The notes: generated by a model from the sequence alone, not told the origin. Shown: positions 23,415 to 32,002, numbered from the stretch's first letter. The stretch: 64,000 nt of DNA from CAZBDU01 sp964490725 (GCA_964490725.1 CAZBDU010000001.1:124001-188000); one strand, 5' to 3'. Made by a program: numbers and translations.

Positions 23415-23488
23415 TGGAGGCGACGGGAATCGAACCCACGACCTCGTGAATGCCATTCACGCGCTCTAGCCAACTGAGCTACGCCCCC
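23415..23488 (-). tRNA. tRNA-Ala (anticodon GGC)
   Basis: A complete cloverleaf can be drawn. The acceptor stem is GGGGGCG paired with CGCCTCC and includes the alanine identity pair G3-U70. The D arm is GCTCAGTTGGCTAGAGC. The anticodon stem CGTGA/TCACG encloses the loop ATGGCAT, giving anticodon GGC. The T arm contains GGTTCGATTCC. The discriminator base is A. The CCA end is not encoded (the next bases are GTA). The reading of GCC/GCU Ala codons suits this GC-rich genome. Confidence 0.96.
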
Positions 23489-23501
23489 ACGGAACACGTG
23501 C

Positions 23502-23531
23502 ATGATAGCTTCAGCCCCGCTCCCTTGTCAA
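23502..23531 (-). promoter_or_regulatory. Promoter of tRNA-Ala and the gene behind it
   Basis: Minus strand TTGACA (23531-23526), 18-base spacer, TATCAT (23507-23502). It is among the strongest promoters in the window. Confidence 0.75.
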
Positions 23532-23623
23532 TACGAGCCCCTGGTCTCTAAACAGGCCGGAGGCAACGGTCGAAGATCTAGGGTGAGGCTGCGCAGAGCA
23601 AAATGTACGGAAAAAGCTCGGGC

Positions 23624-23653
23624 TTGACAAGCCGCAACCGGTTGTGCTATCGG
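23624..23653 (+). promoter_or_regulatory. Promoter of the PTS IIA-hisA unit
   Basis: TTGACA, 18-base spacer, TATCGG. The box ends 8 bases before ATG 23662. Confidence 0.5.
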
Positions 23654-23661
23654 GGTCTGTT

Positions 23662-24144
23662 ATGATGAGCTGCTTCCAGGGTGGCACGGTGGTGCGGCTC
23701 CTGGAACGTCAGGATAAGTACGCCGCCATACAGGAGGTGATCGACCGCGCGCCGGTGTTCGACGCGGTGGGGGACCGCACCCGGCTGGCCGCGGCGGTCC
23801 TGCAGCGGGAACGGATGCTCTCCACCGGCCTGGGCAGGGGAGTGGCTGTGGCCCACGGAGCCTCCAGCGCCGTCCCGGAGGTGGTGATCGCCCTGGGCAT
23901 CTCCCGGGAGGGGATCGACTTCGACTCCTTCGACGAGGCCCCGGTGCACCTCCTGTTCGTCATCACCAACCCCCCCGACCGCCAGCTCGACTACCTGGCG
24001 GCTCTGGCGGCGGTGACCAAGCTGGTCCGCGACGAGGGCTTCCGCAGCGGCCTCCAGGCGTCCCTCCCGCCGGAGCAGCTGGAGCACAAGATCTGCCTGG
24101 CCTTCCGCAAGTGCCTGAAGCGGAACAACCGTATCCCAGCCTGA
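23662..24144 (+). CDS. PTS IIA component, nitrogen-regulatory/fructose type
   Basis: A 160-residue EIIA domain of the mannitol/fructose/PtsN class. It holds the phosphorylatable histidine in the motif STGLGRGVAVAHG (His about 66), where typical members read GIGVAIPHG. The rest fits the fold: AAIQEVIDRAPVF, then HLLFVITNPPDRQLDYLAALAAVTKLVRD. Such proteins accept phosphate from HPr/NPr and usually regulate rather than transport; no IIB/IIC gene is near. ATG 23662 lies just behind the promoter and ATG 23665 directly follows it; a GTG further in would shorten the protein. hisA starts 10 bases after the stop. Confidence 0.82.
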   Translation: MMSCFQGGTVVRLLERQDKYAAIQEVIDRAPVFDAVGDRTRLAAAVLQRERMLSTGLGRGVAVAHGASSAVPEVVIALGISREGIDFDSFDEAPVHLLFVITNPPDRQLDYLAALAAVTKLVRDEGFRSGLQASLPPEQLEHKICLAFRKCLKRNNRIPA

Positions 24145-24154
24145 AGCGGCCCTC

Positions 24155-24898
24155 ATGGATATCATCCCCGCCATCGACCTTCTGGAGGGGCGGTGCGTGC
24201 GGCTCCGCCAGGGGCGCTACGCCAGCGCCCGCGCCTACACGGCTGACCCCGTGGGGGTTGCCCGCGGCTTCCAGCGCGCCGGGGCGCGTTGGATCCACCT
24301 GGTGGATCTGGACGCGGCCGGCTCCAGGGGCCGGACCAACCGTGAGACCATCCGCAGGGTCCGGCGGGCGGTCTCCTGTGGGCTGGAGGTGGGCGGCGGT
24401 GTGCGCCGCCTGGAGGACGTGGCGGAGCTGCTGGAGGCGGGGGTGGACCGCGTCGTGGTGGGCACGGTGCTGGTCCGCCGGCCCCGGGAGGTGGGCCGCT
24501 GGAGGGCCCGCTTCGGTCCGGTGCTGATGGCGGGCATCGACGCCCTGGACGGGGCGGTGCGGATCTCCGGATGGGAGGAAGACACCCCCGTGCCGGACGT
24601 GGACCTGGCGCGGGAAGCGGGCCGGCTGGGTCTGGCCGGCATCATCTACACGAGCATCGGCCGCGACGGCACCCTGGCCGGACCGGACATCGAGCGGACC
24701 AACCGGGTGGCCCGGGCCGCGGCCCTGCCGGTGGTGCTCTCGGGGGGCGTGGGCAGCGCCGCCGACGTGGAGGAGGCGGCCCGCCGCTCGGAGGCCAACG
24801 TCAGCGGGGTGATCATCGGCAAGGCGCTCTACGAAGGGAGGGTGGACCTGGCCGGGCTCCTGCGCCGCTACTCCTCACCCTCGCCCGGAGGGAGGTGA
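24155..24898 (+). CDS. hisA: Phosphoribosylformimino-5-aminoimidazole carboxamide ribotide isomerase
   Basis: A 247-residue (beta/alpha)8 barrel catalysing the fourth step of histidine synthesis. The acid/base aspartates are visible in IIPAIDLLEG (Asp8) and AGIDALDGAVR (about 129). The two phosphate-binding loops are LEVGGGVRRLED and LSGGVGSAADVEEA, and IIYTSIGRDGTLAGPD is also typical. It is an isolated his gene here, paired with a PTS IIA gene rather than hisF/hisH. Its last 31 bases overlap the convergent aroK. Confidence 0.93.
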   Translation: MDIIPAIDLLEGRCVRLRQGRYASARAYTADPVGVARGFQRAGARWIHLVDLDAAGSRGRTNRETIRRVRRAVSCGLEVGGGVRRLEDVAELLEAGVDRVVVGTVLVRRPREVGRWRARFGPVLMAGIDALDGAVRISGWEEDTPVPDVDLAREAGRLGLAGIIYTSIGRDGTLAGPDIERTNRVARAAALPVVLSGGVGSAADVEEAARRSEANVSGVIIGKALYEGRVDLAGLLRRYSSPSPGGR

Positions 24899-25437
24899 TC
24901 CGCCGCCGGGTCCAGCAGCGCGGCGATCCGCCCGGCCAGCCGCTGCGGGGAGCTGCCGTCCGTGTTCAGGCGCCGGCCCAGGGTGGCGTACACCGGGGCC
25001 CTGCGGTGGTAGAGGGCGCGCAGCTCCTCGCGGGAGCGCTGCAGCAGGGGGCGCCGGGGATCCGTGCCGGTGCGGCGCAGGAACTCCGCAAAGGACACCT
25101 CCAGGTAGAAGGTGGTGCAGGCGGAACGCAGAAAGGACTGGTTTTCCGGGCGCATGGGGGCGCCGCCGCCGGCGGCGATCACCACCCGCCGCCGCCCTGC
25201 CTGGGAGAGCAGAACCTCCGTCTCCAGGCGGCGGAAGCTCTCCTCCCCCTCCTCCGCGAAGATCCGCCGGATGGGCCGTCCCGCCCGGCGCTCGATCAGG
25301 GCATCCAGGTCCAGGAAGCGGTAGCCCAGGGCGCGCGCCAGGAGCCGGCCGACGGTGGACTTGCCGGAGCCCATGAAGCCGATCAGGGCAATGCGTTCGG
25401 GAAGGTGGGAGCTCGTCCCGGGGTATGACTCTCCCAT
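24868..25437 (-). CDS. aroK: Shikimate kinase
   Basis: A 189-residue P-loop kinase that makes shikimate 3-phosphate for aromatic amino acids. Walker A is LIGFMGSGKSTVGR (about 18-31). The shikimate-binding residues appear in FLDLDALIERRAG (about 41-53), FRRLETEVL and AAGGGAPMRPEN. The lid arginine region is TDPRRPLLQ. The C-terminal dozen residues are acidic and overlap hisA on the other strand. Confidence 0.93.
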   Translation of the reverse strand: MGESYPGTSSHLPERIALIGFMGSGKSTVGRLLARALGYRFLDLDALIERRAGRPIRRIFAEEGEESFRRLETEVLLSQAGRRRVVIAAGGGAPMRPENQSFLRSACTTFYLEVSFAEFLRRTGTDPRRPLLQRSREELRALYHRRAPVYATLGRRLNTDGSSPQRLAGRIAALLDPAADHLPPGEGEE

Positions 25438-25451
25438 GGTCCGTGGGGCGG

Positions 25452-25460
25452 ATTATAGCA
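25452..25460 (-). promoter_or_regulatory. Extended -10 element of aroK
   Basis: Minus strand TGCTATAAT, an extended -10 with consensus TATAAT (25457-25452) and no good -35 hexamer. The leader would be about 8 bases. Confidence 0.5.
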
Positions 25461-25497
25461 CGAAGCGCCGCCCACCGTGGACCCGGCTCCGCGCCGG

Positions 25498-25526
25498 TGG
25501 AAAGGTCTGCCCTCAGGGGCTACCAT
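25498..25526 (+). promoter_or_regulatory. Promoter of the glycosyltransferase gene
   Basis: TGGAAA, 17-base spacer, TACCAT. The box ends 6 bases before ATG 25533, so the mRNA is predicted to be leaderless. Confidence 0.45.
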
Positions 25527-25532
25527 GGACCC

Positions 25533-26375
25533 ATGCCGGATCCCCTGGTTTCCGTGGTGGTGCCCACCTACAACCGCCTGTCCCTGCTGCAGGAGGCGGT
25601 GGGCTCCGTGCTGGCCCAGAGCTTCCGCGACCGGGAGCTGATCGTGGTGGATGACGGCTCCACCGACGGCACCGAAGCCTACGGGCAGGCTCTGCGTGGG
25701 ACCGGGGTCCGCTACCTGCGGCGCCGGCACAGCGGCCGCCCCGGGGCGGTGCGCAACGCCGGGGCGGCCCTCGCCCGCGGGCGCTTCCTGGCCTTCCTGG
25801 ATTCCGACGATCTGTGGCTCTCCGAGAAGCTGGAGCTCCAGCTCTCCCGCCTGCGGGAGCAGGCGGGGGTTCGGATCTGCCACACCCGCGAGCTGTGGCT
25901 GCGGCAGGGGCGCCGGGTCTCCCAGTCCGGCCAGCGCCACCGGCGTGAGGGGGACCTGTTCGCCGATTCACTGCGCAAGTGCATCATCGGCCCCTCGACT
26001 GTGCTGGTGGATCGCGCCCTCTTCCAGGCGGCCGGGGGCTTCCGGGAGGATCTGGAGATCGCCGAGGACTACGAGCTGTGGCTGCGGCTCACCGCCCGGG
26101 AGAAGGTGACCTACCTGGACAGGCCCCTGGTGGTGAAACGCGCGGGACACCCGGGACAGCTCTCCGAGAAATACGGCCAGATCGAGATTTTCCGCATCCG
26201 CGCCCTGCTGCTCTTTCTGGGCGACCAGACGCTCCCCGCGGAGAACAGGAGGCTGGCGGCCGCGGAGCTTGCCCGCAAGTGCAGGATTCACGCGGCCGGC
26301 TGCCGAAAACGCGGCAGGGAGGAGGAAGCACGCCAGGTGCTCGAGCTGGCGGAGAAGGTTACTTCGCGGTCCTGA
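25533..26375 (+). CDS. Family 2 glycosyltransferase
   Basis: A 280-residue GT-A-fold transferase. It starts with the nucleotide-sugar motif VSVVVPTYNRLSLLQEAVGSVLAQ (about 6-29), then LIVVDDGSTDGTEAY and the metal DxD in FLAFLDSDDLWL (about 87-98). The acceptor region has EDYELWLRLTAREKVTYLDRPLV. The product is presumably an envelope polysaccharide or glycolipid. No polysaccharide cluster surrounds it. Its end overlaps the convergent galU by 17 bases. Confidence 0.92.
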   Translation: MPDPLVSVVVPTYNRLSLLQEAVGSVLAQSFRDRELIVVDDGSTDGTEAYGQALRGTGVRYLRRRHSGRPGAVRNAGAALARGRFLAFLDSDDLWLSEKLELQLSRLREQAGVRICHTRELWLRQGRRVSQSGQRHRREGDLFADSLRKCIIGPSTVLVDRALFQAAGGFREDLEIAEDYELWLRLTAREKVTYLDRPLVVKRAGHPGQLSEKYGQIEIFRIRALLLFLGDQTLPAENRRLAAAELARKCRIHAAGCRKRGREEEARQVLELAEKVTSRS

Positions 26376-27264
26376 TCCGGGCCACGAACTCCTCGAACAC
26401 GGCCCGGTATTGGGGCACCGTCTGCACGTAGGTGAGCAGCGAGCGCAGGAACCCTTCCGGCTCTCCGGTGTCGAGCCGCTCCCCCTCGATGCGCCGGAAC
26501 ACCACCCGCTGCCTTCGGGCCAGCTCCCGCAGGGCGTGAGTGTGGAAGTACTCCCCGTCCTGCGCGCGGTGTCTCCTCCACCCCTCCTCCAGGAGGTCGA
26601 AGATCTCCGGGATGTAGAGATAACGGCCGATGGAGGCCTCCCTGCTGGGCTCCCGTCCCGGAGGGGCCTTCTCCACGATGTCGGTCACGTGCAGCCCGTC
26701 GGCAGCTATGGCCAGGGTCCCGTAGCGTTCGATCTCCGGCGGGTCGTGGATCGTGGCCAGCACGCAGCAGCCGGTGCTGCGGTAGGTGTCGATCAGCTGC
26801 CGCGTGAGCGGGACCTCCCCCAGGTGGATGTCGTCGGGGTAGGCCACCACGAAGGGCTCGTTGCCCACGAAGGGGCGCGCCAGAAGCAGCGCGTGGCCGG
26901 TGCCGAGCATCTCCTTCTGGCGCACGAAAAAGATGTCCGCCTCCGGCGGGGGGATCTTCTCCAGCTTGCCGTTGTCCCCCTTCATGCGGAAGGTGTATTC
27001 CAGCTCCACTTCCCGGTCCAGGTAGTCCTCCAGGACCTTCTTGCGCCGCGAGCTGATCACCAGAATCTCCTGCACCCCCGAGCGCAAGAATTCCTCGATG
27101 ATGAAATCGATCGAGGGTTTGTCGATCAGGGGCAGCATCTCCTTGGGTACCGTCTTGGTCACCGGCAGGAACCGGCTCCCGTAGCCGCCGGCCAGAATCA
27201 CTCCCTTCACGCCTTCGGGCTCCTTGCTCTCCAGGATCGCGTTCGGATCTCCCAAGGGTAGCAT
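26359..27264 (-). CDS. galU: UTP-glucose-1-phosphate uridylyltransferase-like nucleotidyltransferase
   Basis: A 301-residue nucleotidyltransferase. The signature GVILAGGYGSRFLPVTKTVPKEMLPLIDKPSI (split here as GVILAGGYGSRF, about 21-32, and TKTVPKEMLPL) and IEEFLRSGVQEILVISSRRK fit GalU. Later motifs are FVVAYPDDI, IVEKAPPG and FRRIEGERLDTGEPEGFL. The enzyme makes UDP-glucose for glycolipids and polysaccharides. The length is normal. Substrates other than glucose-1-phosphate cannot be excluded. Confidence 0.88.
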   Translation of the reverse strand: MLPLGDPNAILESKEPEGVKGVILAGGYGSRFLPVTKTVPKEMLPLIDKPSIDFIIEEFLRSGVQEILVISSRRKKVLEDYLDREVELEYTFRMKGDNGKLEKIPPPEADIFFVRQKEMLGTGHALLLARPFVGNEPFVVAYPDDIHLGEVPLTRQLIDTYRSTGCCVLATIHDPPEIERYGTLAIAADGLHVTDIVEKAPPGREPSREASIGRYLYIPEIFDLLEEGWRRHRAQDGEYFHTHALRELARRQRVVFRRIEGERLDTGEPEGFLRSLLTYVQTVPQYRAVFEEFVARIRTAK

Positions 27265-27377
27265 CCCCGCGGCCGCCCGTCCACCGTTCCTGCGGTTCCC
27301 CGCGGGACCGGAGAGCGCTGCGACCGTGCGCGGAGGGGCGCCGCCCCGGCGACCCGCTCCCGGCCCGGCGCCTCGCG

Positions 27378-27406
27378 TTGACCAAGGGGATCGAATCGAG
27401 TACTGT
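27378..27406 (+). promoter_or_regulatory. Promoter of the DAACS symporter gene
   Basis: TTGACC, 17-base spacer, TACTGT. The predicted 20-base leader contains GGGAGG. Confidence 0.6.
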
Positions 27407-27433
27407 AGCGGTCAAAATCCGGGAGGCGTCTTT

Positions 27434-28654
27434 GTGAAGATCTGGATCAAGATCGTGGCCGGGAGCGTGATCGGACTGGTGCTGGCGGCGGTGCTGCCGG
27501 GCGTCGGCGGCGATCTGCTCGATTTCCTGGCGACGCTGGCCGTCCGGATCGGGCGCTACGTCGTCTTCCCCCTGGTCTTCTTCGCCATGGCAGCAGGCGC
27601 CTTCGAGCTCAAGCGGGAGAAGAAGCTGCTGGCGGTCTACGGCAGGAGCGTGGTCTACCTGCTGCTGGCAACGATGCTGCTGCTGGTGCTGGGGATCGTT
27701 TCGGTGATGATCTTCTCCCCGGAGCGCATACCCATCACCATCGAGGCCCAGAAGGCGGTGGAGCTGCCCGGGATCCGGGAGATCCTCTTCGACATCTTTC
27801 CGGAGAACCTCTTCCAGGTGCTGGTGGGCCCCGGGACCTTCCTCCTGCCCCTGATGGTGCTGGCGGTGCTGATCGGCGTGAACCTCGGTTACGATCTGCG
27901 CATCACCGCTCCGGTGGTGCAGCTGTTCGATGCGCTGAACCGGGTCTTCTACCATGTCAACTCCCTGCTGTGGGAGCTGTTCGGCTTTGCCATGATCGTG
28001 GTGAGCGCCTCCTTCCTGGTGACCTTGAGCGCTCGCGACCTGTCGCTCTTCCAGCAGATGCTCCTCATCCTGTCCATCGATTCGGCGCTGGTCCTGTTTG
28101 CGGTCTATCCGGCCCTGCTCTATCTGCTGGGAGGGCGCCGCAATCCCTACAAGTGGCTGTACGCCACGACCGCCGCGGCGGTGACCGGTTTCTTTACCGG
28201 CAATGAGTACCTGGTGATCGGTGCCCTGGTGAAGCACGGAAAGGAAAACCTGGGGGTGCCGCGGCGGGTGGGCTCGGCCGTCTATCCGCTGTTCGCCTTC
28301 TTCGGCAGGGCGGGTACCGCCCTGGTGGCCAGCGCTTCCTTCCTGCTGGTGCTGAAGTCCTACTCCAGCCTGGAGATCACCTTTGCCCAGGTGCTGTGGA
28401 CCTTCGGCTTTACGCTTCTGATCTCCCTGGCCCTGGGCTCGGTCCCGGGCATGGGTGCCTTCGTGGCCCTCTCGGTGCTCTGCGGGCTGTTCGGAAAGGG
28501 CCTGCAGGAAGGCTACCTGATCCTGAGGCCCATCGCGCCGCTGCTGATCAGCTTCGGCGTGCTGATGGACGTGGTGACCTCCGCCTTCGTCTCCCTGCTG
28601 GTGGCCCAGCACGAGAAGGTCTGGGAAGAGGTGGACCTGTTCGACTTCGTATGA
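27434..28654 (+). CDS. Dicarboxylate/amino acid:cation symporter (DAACS family)
   Basis: A 406-residue protein with about eight membrane helices and the SDF fold. An early segment is PLVFFAMAAGAFELKR. The later hairpin and substrate region appear as TGFFTGNEYLVIGALVKHGKENLGVPRRVGSAVYPLF and VPGMGAFVALSVLCG. The canonical serine-rich hairpin is weakly conserved, and the NMDGT motif is replaced by FFGRAGTALVAS. Substrates may therefore differ from glutamate or C4-dicarboxylates. The GTG at 27434 has GGGAGG 7 bases ahead, so earlier in-frame starts were rejected. Confidence 0.82.
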   Translation: MKIWIKIVAGSVIGLVLAAVLPGVGGDLLDFLATLAVRIGRYVVFPLVFFAMAAGAFELKREKKLLAVYGRSVVYLLLATMLLLVLGIVSVMIFSPERIPITIEAQKAVELPGIREILFDIFPENLFQVLVGPGTFLLPLMVLAVLIGVNLGYDLRITAPVVQLFDALNRVFYHVNSLLWELFGFAMIVVSASFLVTLSARDLSLFQQMLLILSIDSALVLFAVYPALLYLLGGRRNPYKWLYATTAAAVTGFFTGNEYLVIGALVKHGKENLGVPRRVGSAVYPLFAFFGRAGTALVASASFLLVLKSYSSLEITFAQVLWTFGFTLLISLALGSVPGMGAFVALSVLCGLFGKGLQEGYLILRPIAPLLISFGVLMDVVTSAFVSLLVAQHEKVWEEVDLFDFV

Positions 28655-28703
28655 GCGGTACCAGCGCCTGCGGCTGACCCGGCAGCGGAGCGGCTCCCGG
28701 CTG

Positions 28704-29333
28704 CTACAGCCGGAAGATCGCCCCCACCAGGGCGCAGCCCACCATCTGCTCCAGGAAGGGCAGCCCTTCGCCATCCCAGAAGTGGAACACAGGCCAGAGC
28801 ACCCGCGCGCCCAGACGCAGGTCGATTCCCTCGGCCACGGAGAGACGAAGGTCTGCCTGGGTCTCCGGGTAGAGGAAGCGCAGGTTGCCGTACAGATACT
28901 CCAGGGTGGGTCCCAGGTCGGCCGTGGCGTCGGCAAAGAGCGGGATGGGCGCCCGGAGCAGCAGCGCCACCCCCAGGCTTGCCCCCAGCGACAGGGACGG
29001 CGTGAAGGGCAGGCGCAGCCCCGCGCGCAGGTCCGGCACCAGGGCGAGCACCCAGTAGTCGCGGTTCTCGATCTCCGTGGGGTAGCTGACCCCGTCCACG
29101 GTACGGTAGGTGGTCGCGAAGAGGAGCACTCCGGAGTGGATCTCCCACAGCCTGCCCCCCGCGATGGGAAAGGTGACCCCCGCGCCCGGCAGCAGCGGCG
29201 AGGCAGCGGCCGCGGTGCGGGTGCTGCCCACCAGCACCAGCGCGCCGTCTACTTCCACGTACTCCAGCGCCGGCACGTGGACCGCCGCGCCGAAAAGGAG
29301 TACGGACAGGATCAGGAAGCGCTGGGCGTGCAT
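28704..29333 (-). CDS. Secreted, beta-rich protein of unknown function
   Basis: A 209-residue protein with a Sec signal (RFLILSVLLFGAAVHVPAL). The mature part alternates strands and ends in an aromatic residue pattern (LVGAIFRL), with repeated short amphipathic stretches such as LWEIHSGVLLFATTYRTV and LRLSVAEGIDLRLGARVLWPVFHFW. This resembles small outer-membrane beta barrels, but no family is recognised. The upstream lipoprotein gene (29369-30490) is 35 bases away on the same strand, so the three genes proS, lipoprotein and this one may be one transcript. A -10-like TACACT precedes the start. Confidence 0.68.
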   Translation of the reverse strand: MHAQRFLILSVLLFGAAVHVPALEYVEVDGALVLVGSTRTAAAASPLLPGAGVTFPIAGGRLWEIHSGVLLFATTYRTVDGVSYPTEIENRDYWVLALVPDLRAGLRLPFTPSLSLGASLGVALLLRAPIPLFADATADLGPTLEYLYGNLRFLYPETQADLRLSVAEGIDLRLGARVLWPVFHFWDGEGLPFLEQMVGCALVGAIFRL

Positions 29334-29368
29334 GTCATCCCCAAGTGTAGCACATCCCGGCGGGGCCT

Positions 29369-30490
29369 TCAGAAGGGCGCCGGGAGAAGCGCCGCCCCCG
29401 CCGCCTGCACCTGGGTGAAGCGGCTCTGCTCCCAGGCCACGAGCAGCCGCCCGCCCTGCACGGCGAGGTCCGTGTAGACGAAGCCTGGCGGAAGGTGTGG
29501 AAGCCGGACCGCCCGGACCCGGGCGCCCTCCGCCCGCAGCAGCAGCCCGTCGGGCCCCAGAAGCAGGAGGGCCCGGCCCTCCTGGACCACCGGCAGCGCG
29601 AACAGCCTGACCTTCTCCGAGGTGGCGAACCCGTCCGGGTGGAACTCGTAGCGGGCCAGGGTGGCCTCCCCGCTGCGGCGGAGCAGGAGCTGATAGGCGG
29701 TGAGGCTTCCGGGCCGATCCAGGCGCGCGCGTATGCGCGCCAGCAGCGCCCTCAAGGGGCGGGTTTCCGCCGAAAGGTCGGAGCCGAGATCGCGGAAGCC
29801 GAACGCCCGGCGGTAGTCCTGGCGCTGGATCTCCCTGTCCTCATCCCGGTCGGCCCGGTAGAGCGCGTAGCGGAACAGCGTTCGCTCCTCTTCGCTGCGC
29901 TTCCACTCCAGGTAGAAGCGCTCCTCACCGGCGGCCACGAACGCCACCGCTTCCCAATCGGGGTTGCTGCGCTGGAACGGCGGAGTGATGCGCTGGAAGG
30001 CGCTTGCCCCCCGGCCCAGGAGGAGCAGGCTGATCCCGGTGGTGGGAAGATCTGCCCTGTCGATGGTGTTGAGGATCTCGTTGAAATAGAGGTGACAGAT
30101 GATCCCCCCCGCCGTGGGCGCCAGGGTGGTGATGGTGCGATGGGCGAACAGCAGGGGCTGCTCCACGTAGCGGAAGGAGGTCCCGGCTGCCGGCAGGATG
30201 GCCACGCCGTAGCCGTTCAGCCCCAGGTACAGGCTGTCCTGGTCCTGCACCAGCGCCGCCACCCGCTCCTGCACCGTCCAGGGGAGGGGCGCGCGAGAGA
30301 CGGCCTGCTCCGGCGAGGCGATCGGCTGGAAGCGCCCGGCGGCCAGCTGGTACCAGAGGGCGCCGGCGGCCACGGGGGGCTGCCGCTCCTCCGCGGACCG
30401 GCCAGGGAGACAGCCCGAAAGCAGCAGGCCCAGGGCCAGGACGCCGGCCGCAAGCAGGACCGCTTCAGTAGGCCTTCGCGAAAAGCGCAA
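29369..30490 (-). CDS. Lipoprotein of unknown function, possibly beta-propeller
   Basis: A 373-residue protein with a lipoprotein signal: charged start, hydrophobic stretch and lipobox LLSGC near residue 27. The mature part shows repeated strand patterns (DQDSLYLGLNGYGVAILPAAG, GRALLLLGPDGLLLRAEGARV, GGRLLVAWEQSRFTQVQ) that resemble blades of a beta-propeller. No enzyme motif is seen. Its first 26 bases overlap the end of proS, so it is co-transcribed. It would be processed by Lgt and LspA, both encoded in this window. Confidence 0.75.
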   Translation of the reverse strand: MRFSRRPTEAVLLAAGVLALGLLLSGCLPGRSAEERQPPVAAGALWYQLAAGRFQPIASPEQAVSRAPLPWTVQERVAALVQDQDSLYLGLNGYGVAILPAAGTSFRYVEQPLLFAHRTITTLAPTAGGIICHLYFNEILNTIDRADLPTTGISLLLLGRGASAFQRITPPFQRSNPDWEAVAFVAAGEERFYLEWKRSEEERTLFRYALYRADRDEDREIQRQDYRRAFGFRDLGSDLSAETRPLRALLARIRARLDRPGSLTAYQLLLRRSGEATLARYEFHPDGFATSEKVRLFALPVVQEGRALLLLGPDGLLLRAEGARVRAVRLPHLPPGFVYTDLAVQGGRLLVAWEQSRFTQVQAAGAALLPAPF

Positions 30491-31892
30491 GCGCCCTGGC
30501 CTCTTTGCCGCACAGCACGCAGCGTCCCGCCGGGTCCTCTTCGCGCCCTAAAGGCAGCACCCGGATCGTGGCCTTGGTTTCCTCCTTGATCCGGGCCTCG
30601 CAGGCGGCTTCTCCGCACCATCCGCTTTCGATGAACCCGCCCTCCCCCTCCATGATCCGCCGGAACTCCTGGTAGTCCTCGACCCTGTGGGTGTTCTCCT
30701 TGCGGAAGGAGAGGGCGCGGCGGAACAGGGAGTCCTGAATGTCGGTGAGAAGCTCTCCCACCCGCCCGGAGGCCTCCTCCACCGGGACCGGTGTCTTTTC
30801 GCCGGAATCTCTGCGGACCAGCACCACCTTGCCTTCCTTCATGTCCCGGGGACCCACCTCGATGCGGACCGGGATGCCCGCCAGCTCCGCTTCGGCGAAC
30901 TTGTAGCCCGGCGAGCTCTGCTCGTCGGCGTCCATCTCAACCGCATAGCCCGAAAGCCGCTCCTGCAGGGCGGCGGCGTAGGACAGCACCTCGGTCTTGT
31001 TCTTGTTCTGGAAGATCGGCACGATCCGTACCTGAGTGGGGGCCAGCGCCGGAGGAACCACCAGTCCCTGGTCGTCGGAGTGGGTCATGATCAGGGCGCC
31101 CACCAGGCGGGTGGAGACCCCCCAGGAGGTCGCCCAGACGTGCTCCATTGTGCCTTCCCGGTTCTGGAAGCTCACGTCGAAGGCCTTGGCGAAGTTCTGT
31201 CCCAGGTTGTGGGAGGTGCCGGCCTGCAGGGCGCGGCGGTCCTGCATCATACCCTCGATGGCGTAGGTGCGCACGGCGCCGGCAAACTTCTCGCTTTCCG
31301 TCTTGACTCCGGCCACCACCGGCAGAGCCATGTACTGCTCCGCGAACTGCTTGTACACCATCAGCATCCGCAGGGTCTCCTCCTGCGCTTCCTCGGCGGT
31401 GGCGTGGGCGGTATGTCCCTCCTGCCACAGGAACTCGGTGGTGCGGAGGAACAACCGGGTCCGCTTCTCCCACCGCACCACGTTCGCCCACTGGTTGATC
31501 AGCAGCGGCAGGTCCCGGTAGCTCTGGATCCATTTCTTGTACATCCCCCAGATGATCGTCTCCGAGGTGGGACGGATCACCAGGGGCTCTTCCAGCTTGT
31601 CTCCGCCGCCGTGGGTGACCACCGCCAGCTCCGGGGAGAAGCCCTCCACGTGGTCGGCCTCCTTCCTGAGAAAGCTCTCGGGAATCAGCATGGGGAAATA
31701 GGCGTTCTGATGCCCGGTTTCGCGGAACATGGCGTCCAACCGCGCCTGCATCTTTTCCCACAAGGCGTAGCCTCGGGGTCGGATCACCATGCACCCCTTG
31801 ACGGGGGAATAGTCGGCAAGCTGTGCCTGCAGGACGACGTCCACGTACCATTGCGAGTAGTCCTGCGCTCGGGGGGTTATTCGTTCGGCCAC
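30465..31892 (-). CDS. proS: Prolyl-tRNA synthetase, archaeal/eukaryote-like type
   Basis: A 475-residue class II synthetase of the short type without the bacterial editing insertion. Motif 1 region: GCMVIRPRGYALWEKMQARL. Motif 2: WEKRTRLFLRTTEFLWQEGHTAH. Motif 3 region: GWGVSTRLVGALIMTHSDDQGL. The C-terminus has a four-cysteine zinc knuckle (WCGEAACE and CVLCGK) and ends in Tyr, both marks of the archaeal-type enzyme, which is known in spirochaetes such as Borrelia. The start is GTG 31892 with AAGGA upstream. It is preceded by a leader of about 100 bases with a hairpin. Confidence 0.96.
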   Translation of the reverse strand: MAERITPRAQDYSQWYVDVVLQAQLADYSPVKGCMVIRPRGYALWEKMQARLDAMFRETGHQNAYFPMLIPESFLRKEADHVEGFSPELAVVTHGGGDKLEEPLVIRPTSETIIWGMYKKWIQSYRDLPLLINQWANVVRWEKRTRLFLRTTEFLWQEGHTAHATAEEAQEETLRMLMVYKQFAEQYMALPVVAGVKTESEKFAGAVRTYAIEGMMQDRRALQAGTSHNLGQNFAKAFDVSFQNREGTMEHVWATSWGVSTRLVGALIMTHSDDQGLVVPPALAPTQVRIVPIFQNKNKTEVLSYAAALQERLSGYAVEMDADEQSSPGYKFAEAELAGIPVRIEVGPRDMKEGKVVLVRRDSGEKTPVPVEEASGRVGELLTDIQDSLFRRALSFRKENTHRVEDYQEFRRIMEGEGGFIESGWCGEAACEARIKEETKATIRVLPLGREEDPAGRCVLCGKEARALALFAKAY

Positions 31893-31925
31893 CGTGTCTT
31901 TCCTTAAGCTTGTACGGCTGTTCGG

Positions 31926-31947
31926 GCGCTTCTCCCGGCGGAAGCGC
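31926..31947 (-). promoter_or_regulatory. Stem-loop in the proS leader
   Basis: Perfect 7-base arms GCGCTTC and GAAGCGC with an 8-base loop, about 34 bases before the GTG start. There is no T run after it. It could be a translational control or stability element. Confidence 0.35.
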
Positions 31948-32002
31948 GGATGCGGCGCGGGACGGCTGTCTGTCGAATCAGCCTGGGCCCCAGCTGGAGG
32001 GC

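Noticed and set aside
23388..23460. N-terminal extension of the 21778-23406 protein into the tRNA
   Set aside because: The extra residues are encoded by tRNA-Ala sequence, so they cannot be part of a real start.
26288..28936. 882-residue minus-strand frame over galU and the symporter
   Set aside because: It crosses two recognised genes, is His/Gln/Gly-rich and has no start signal.
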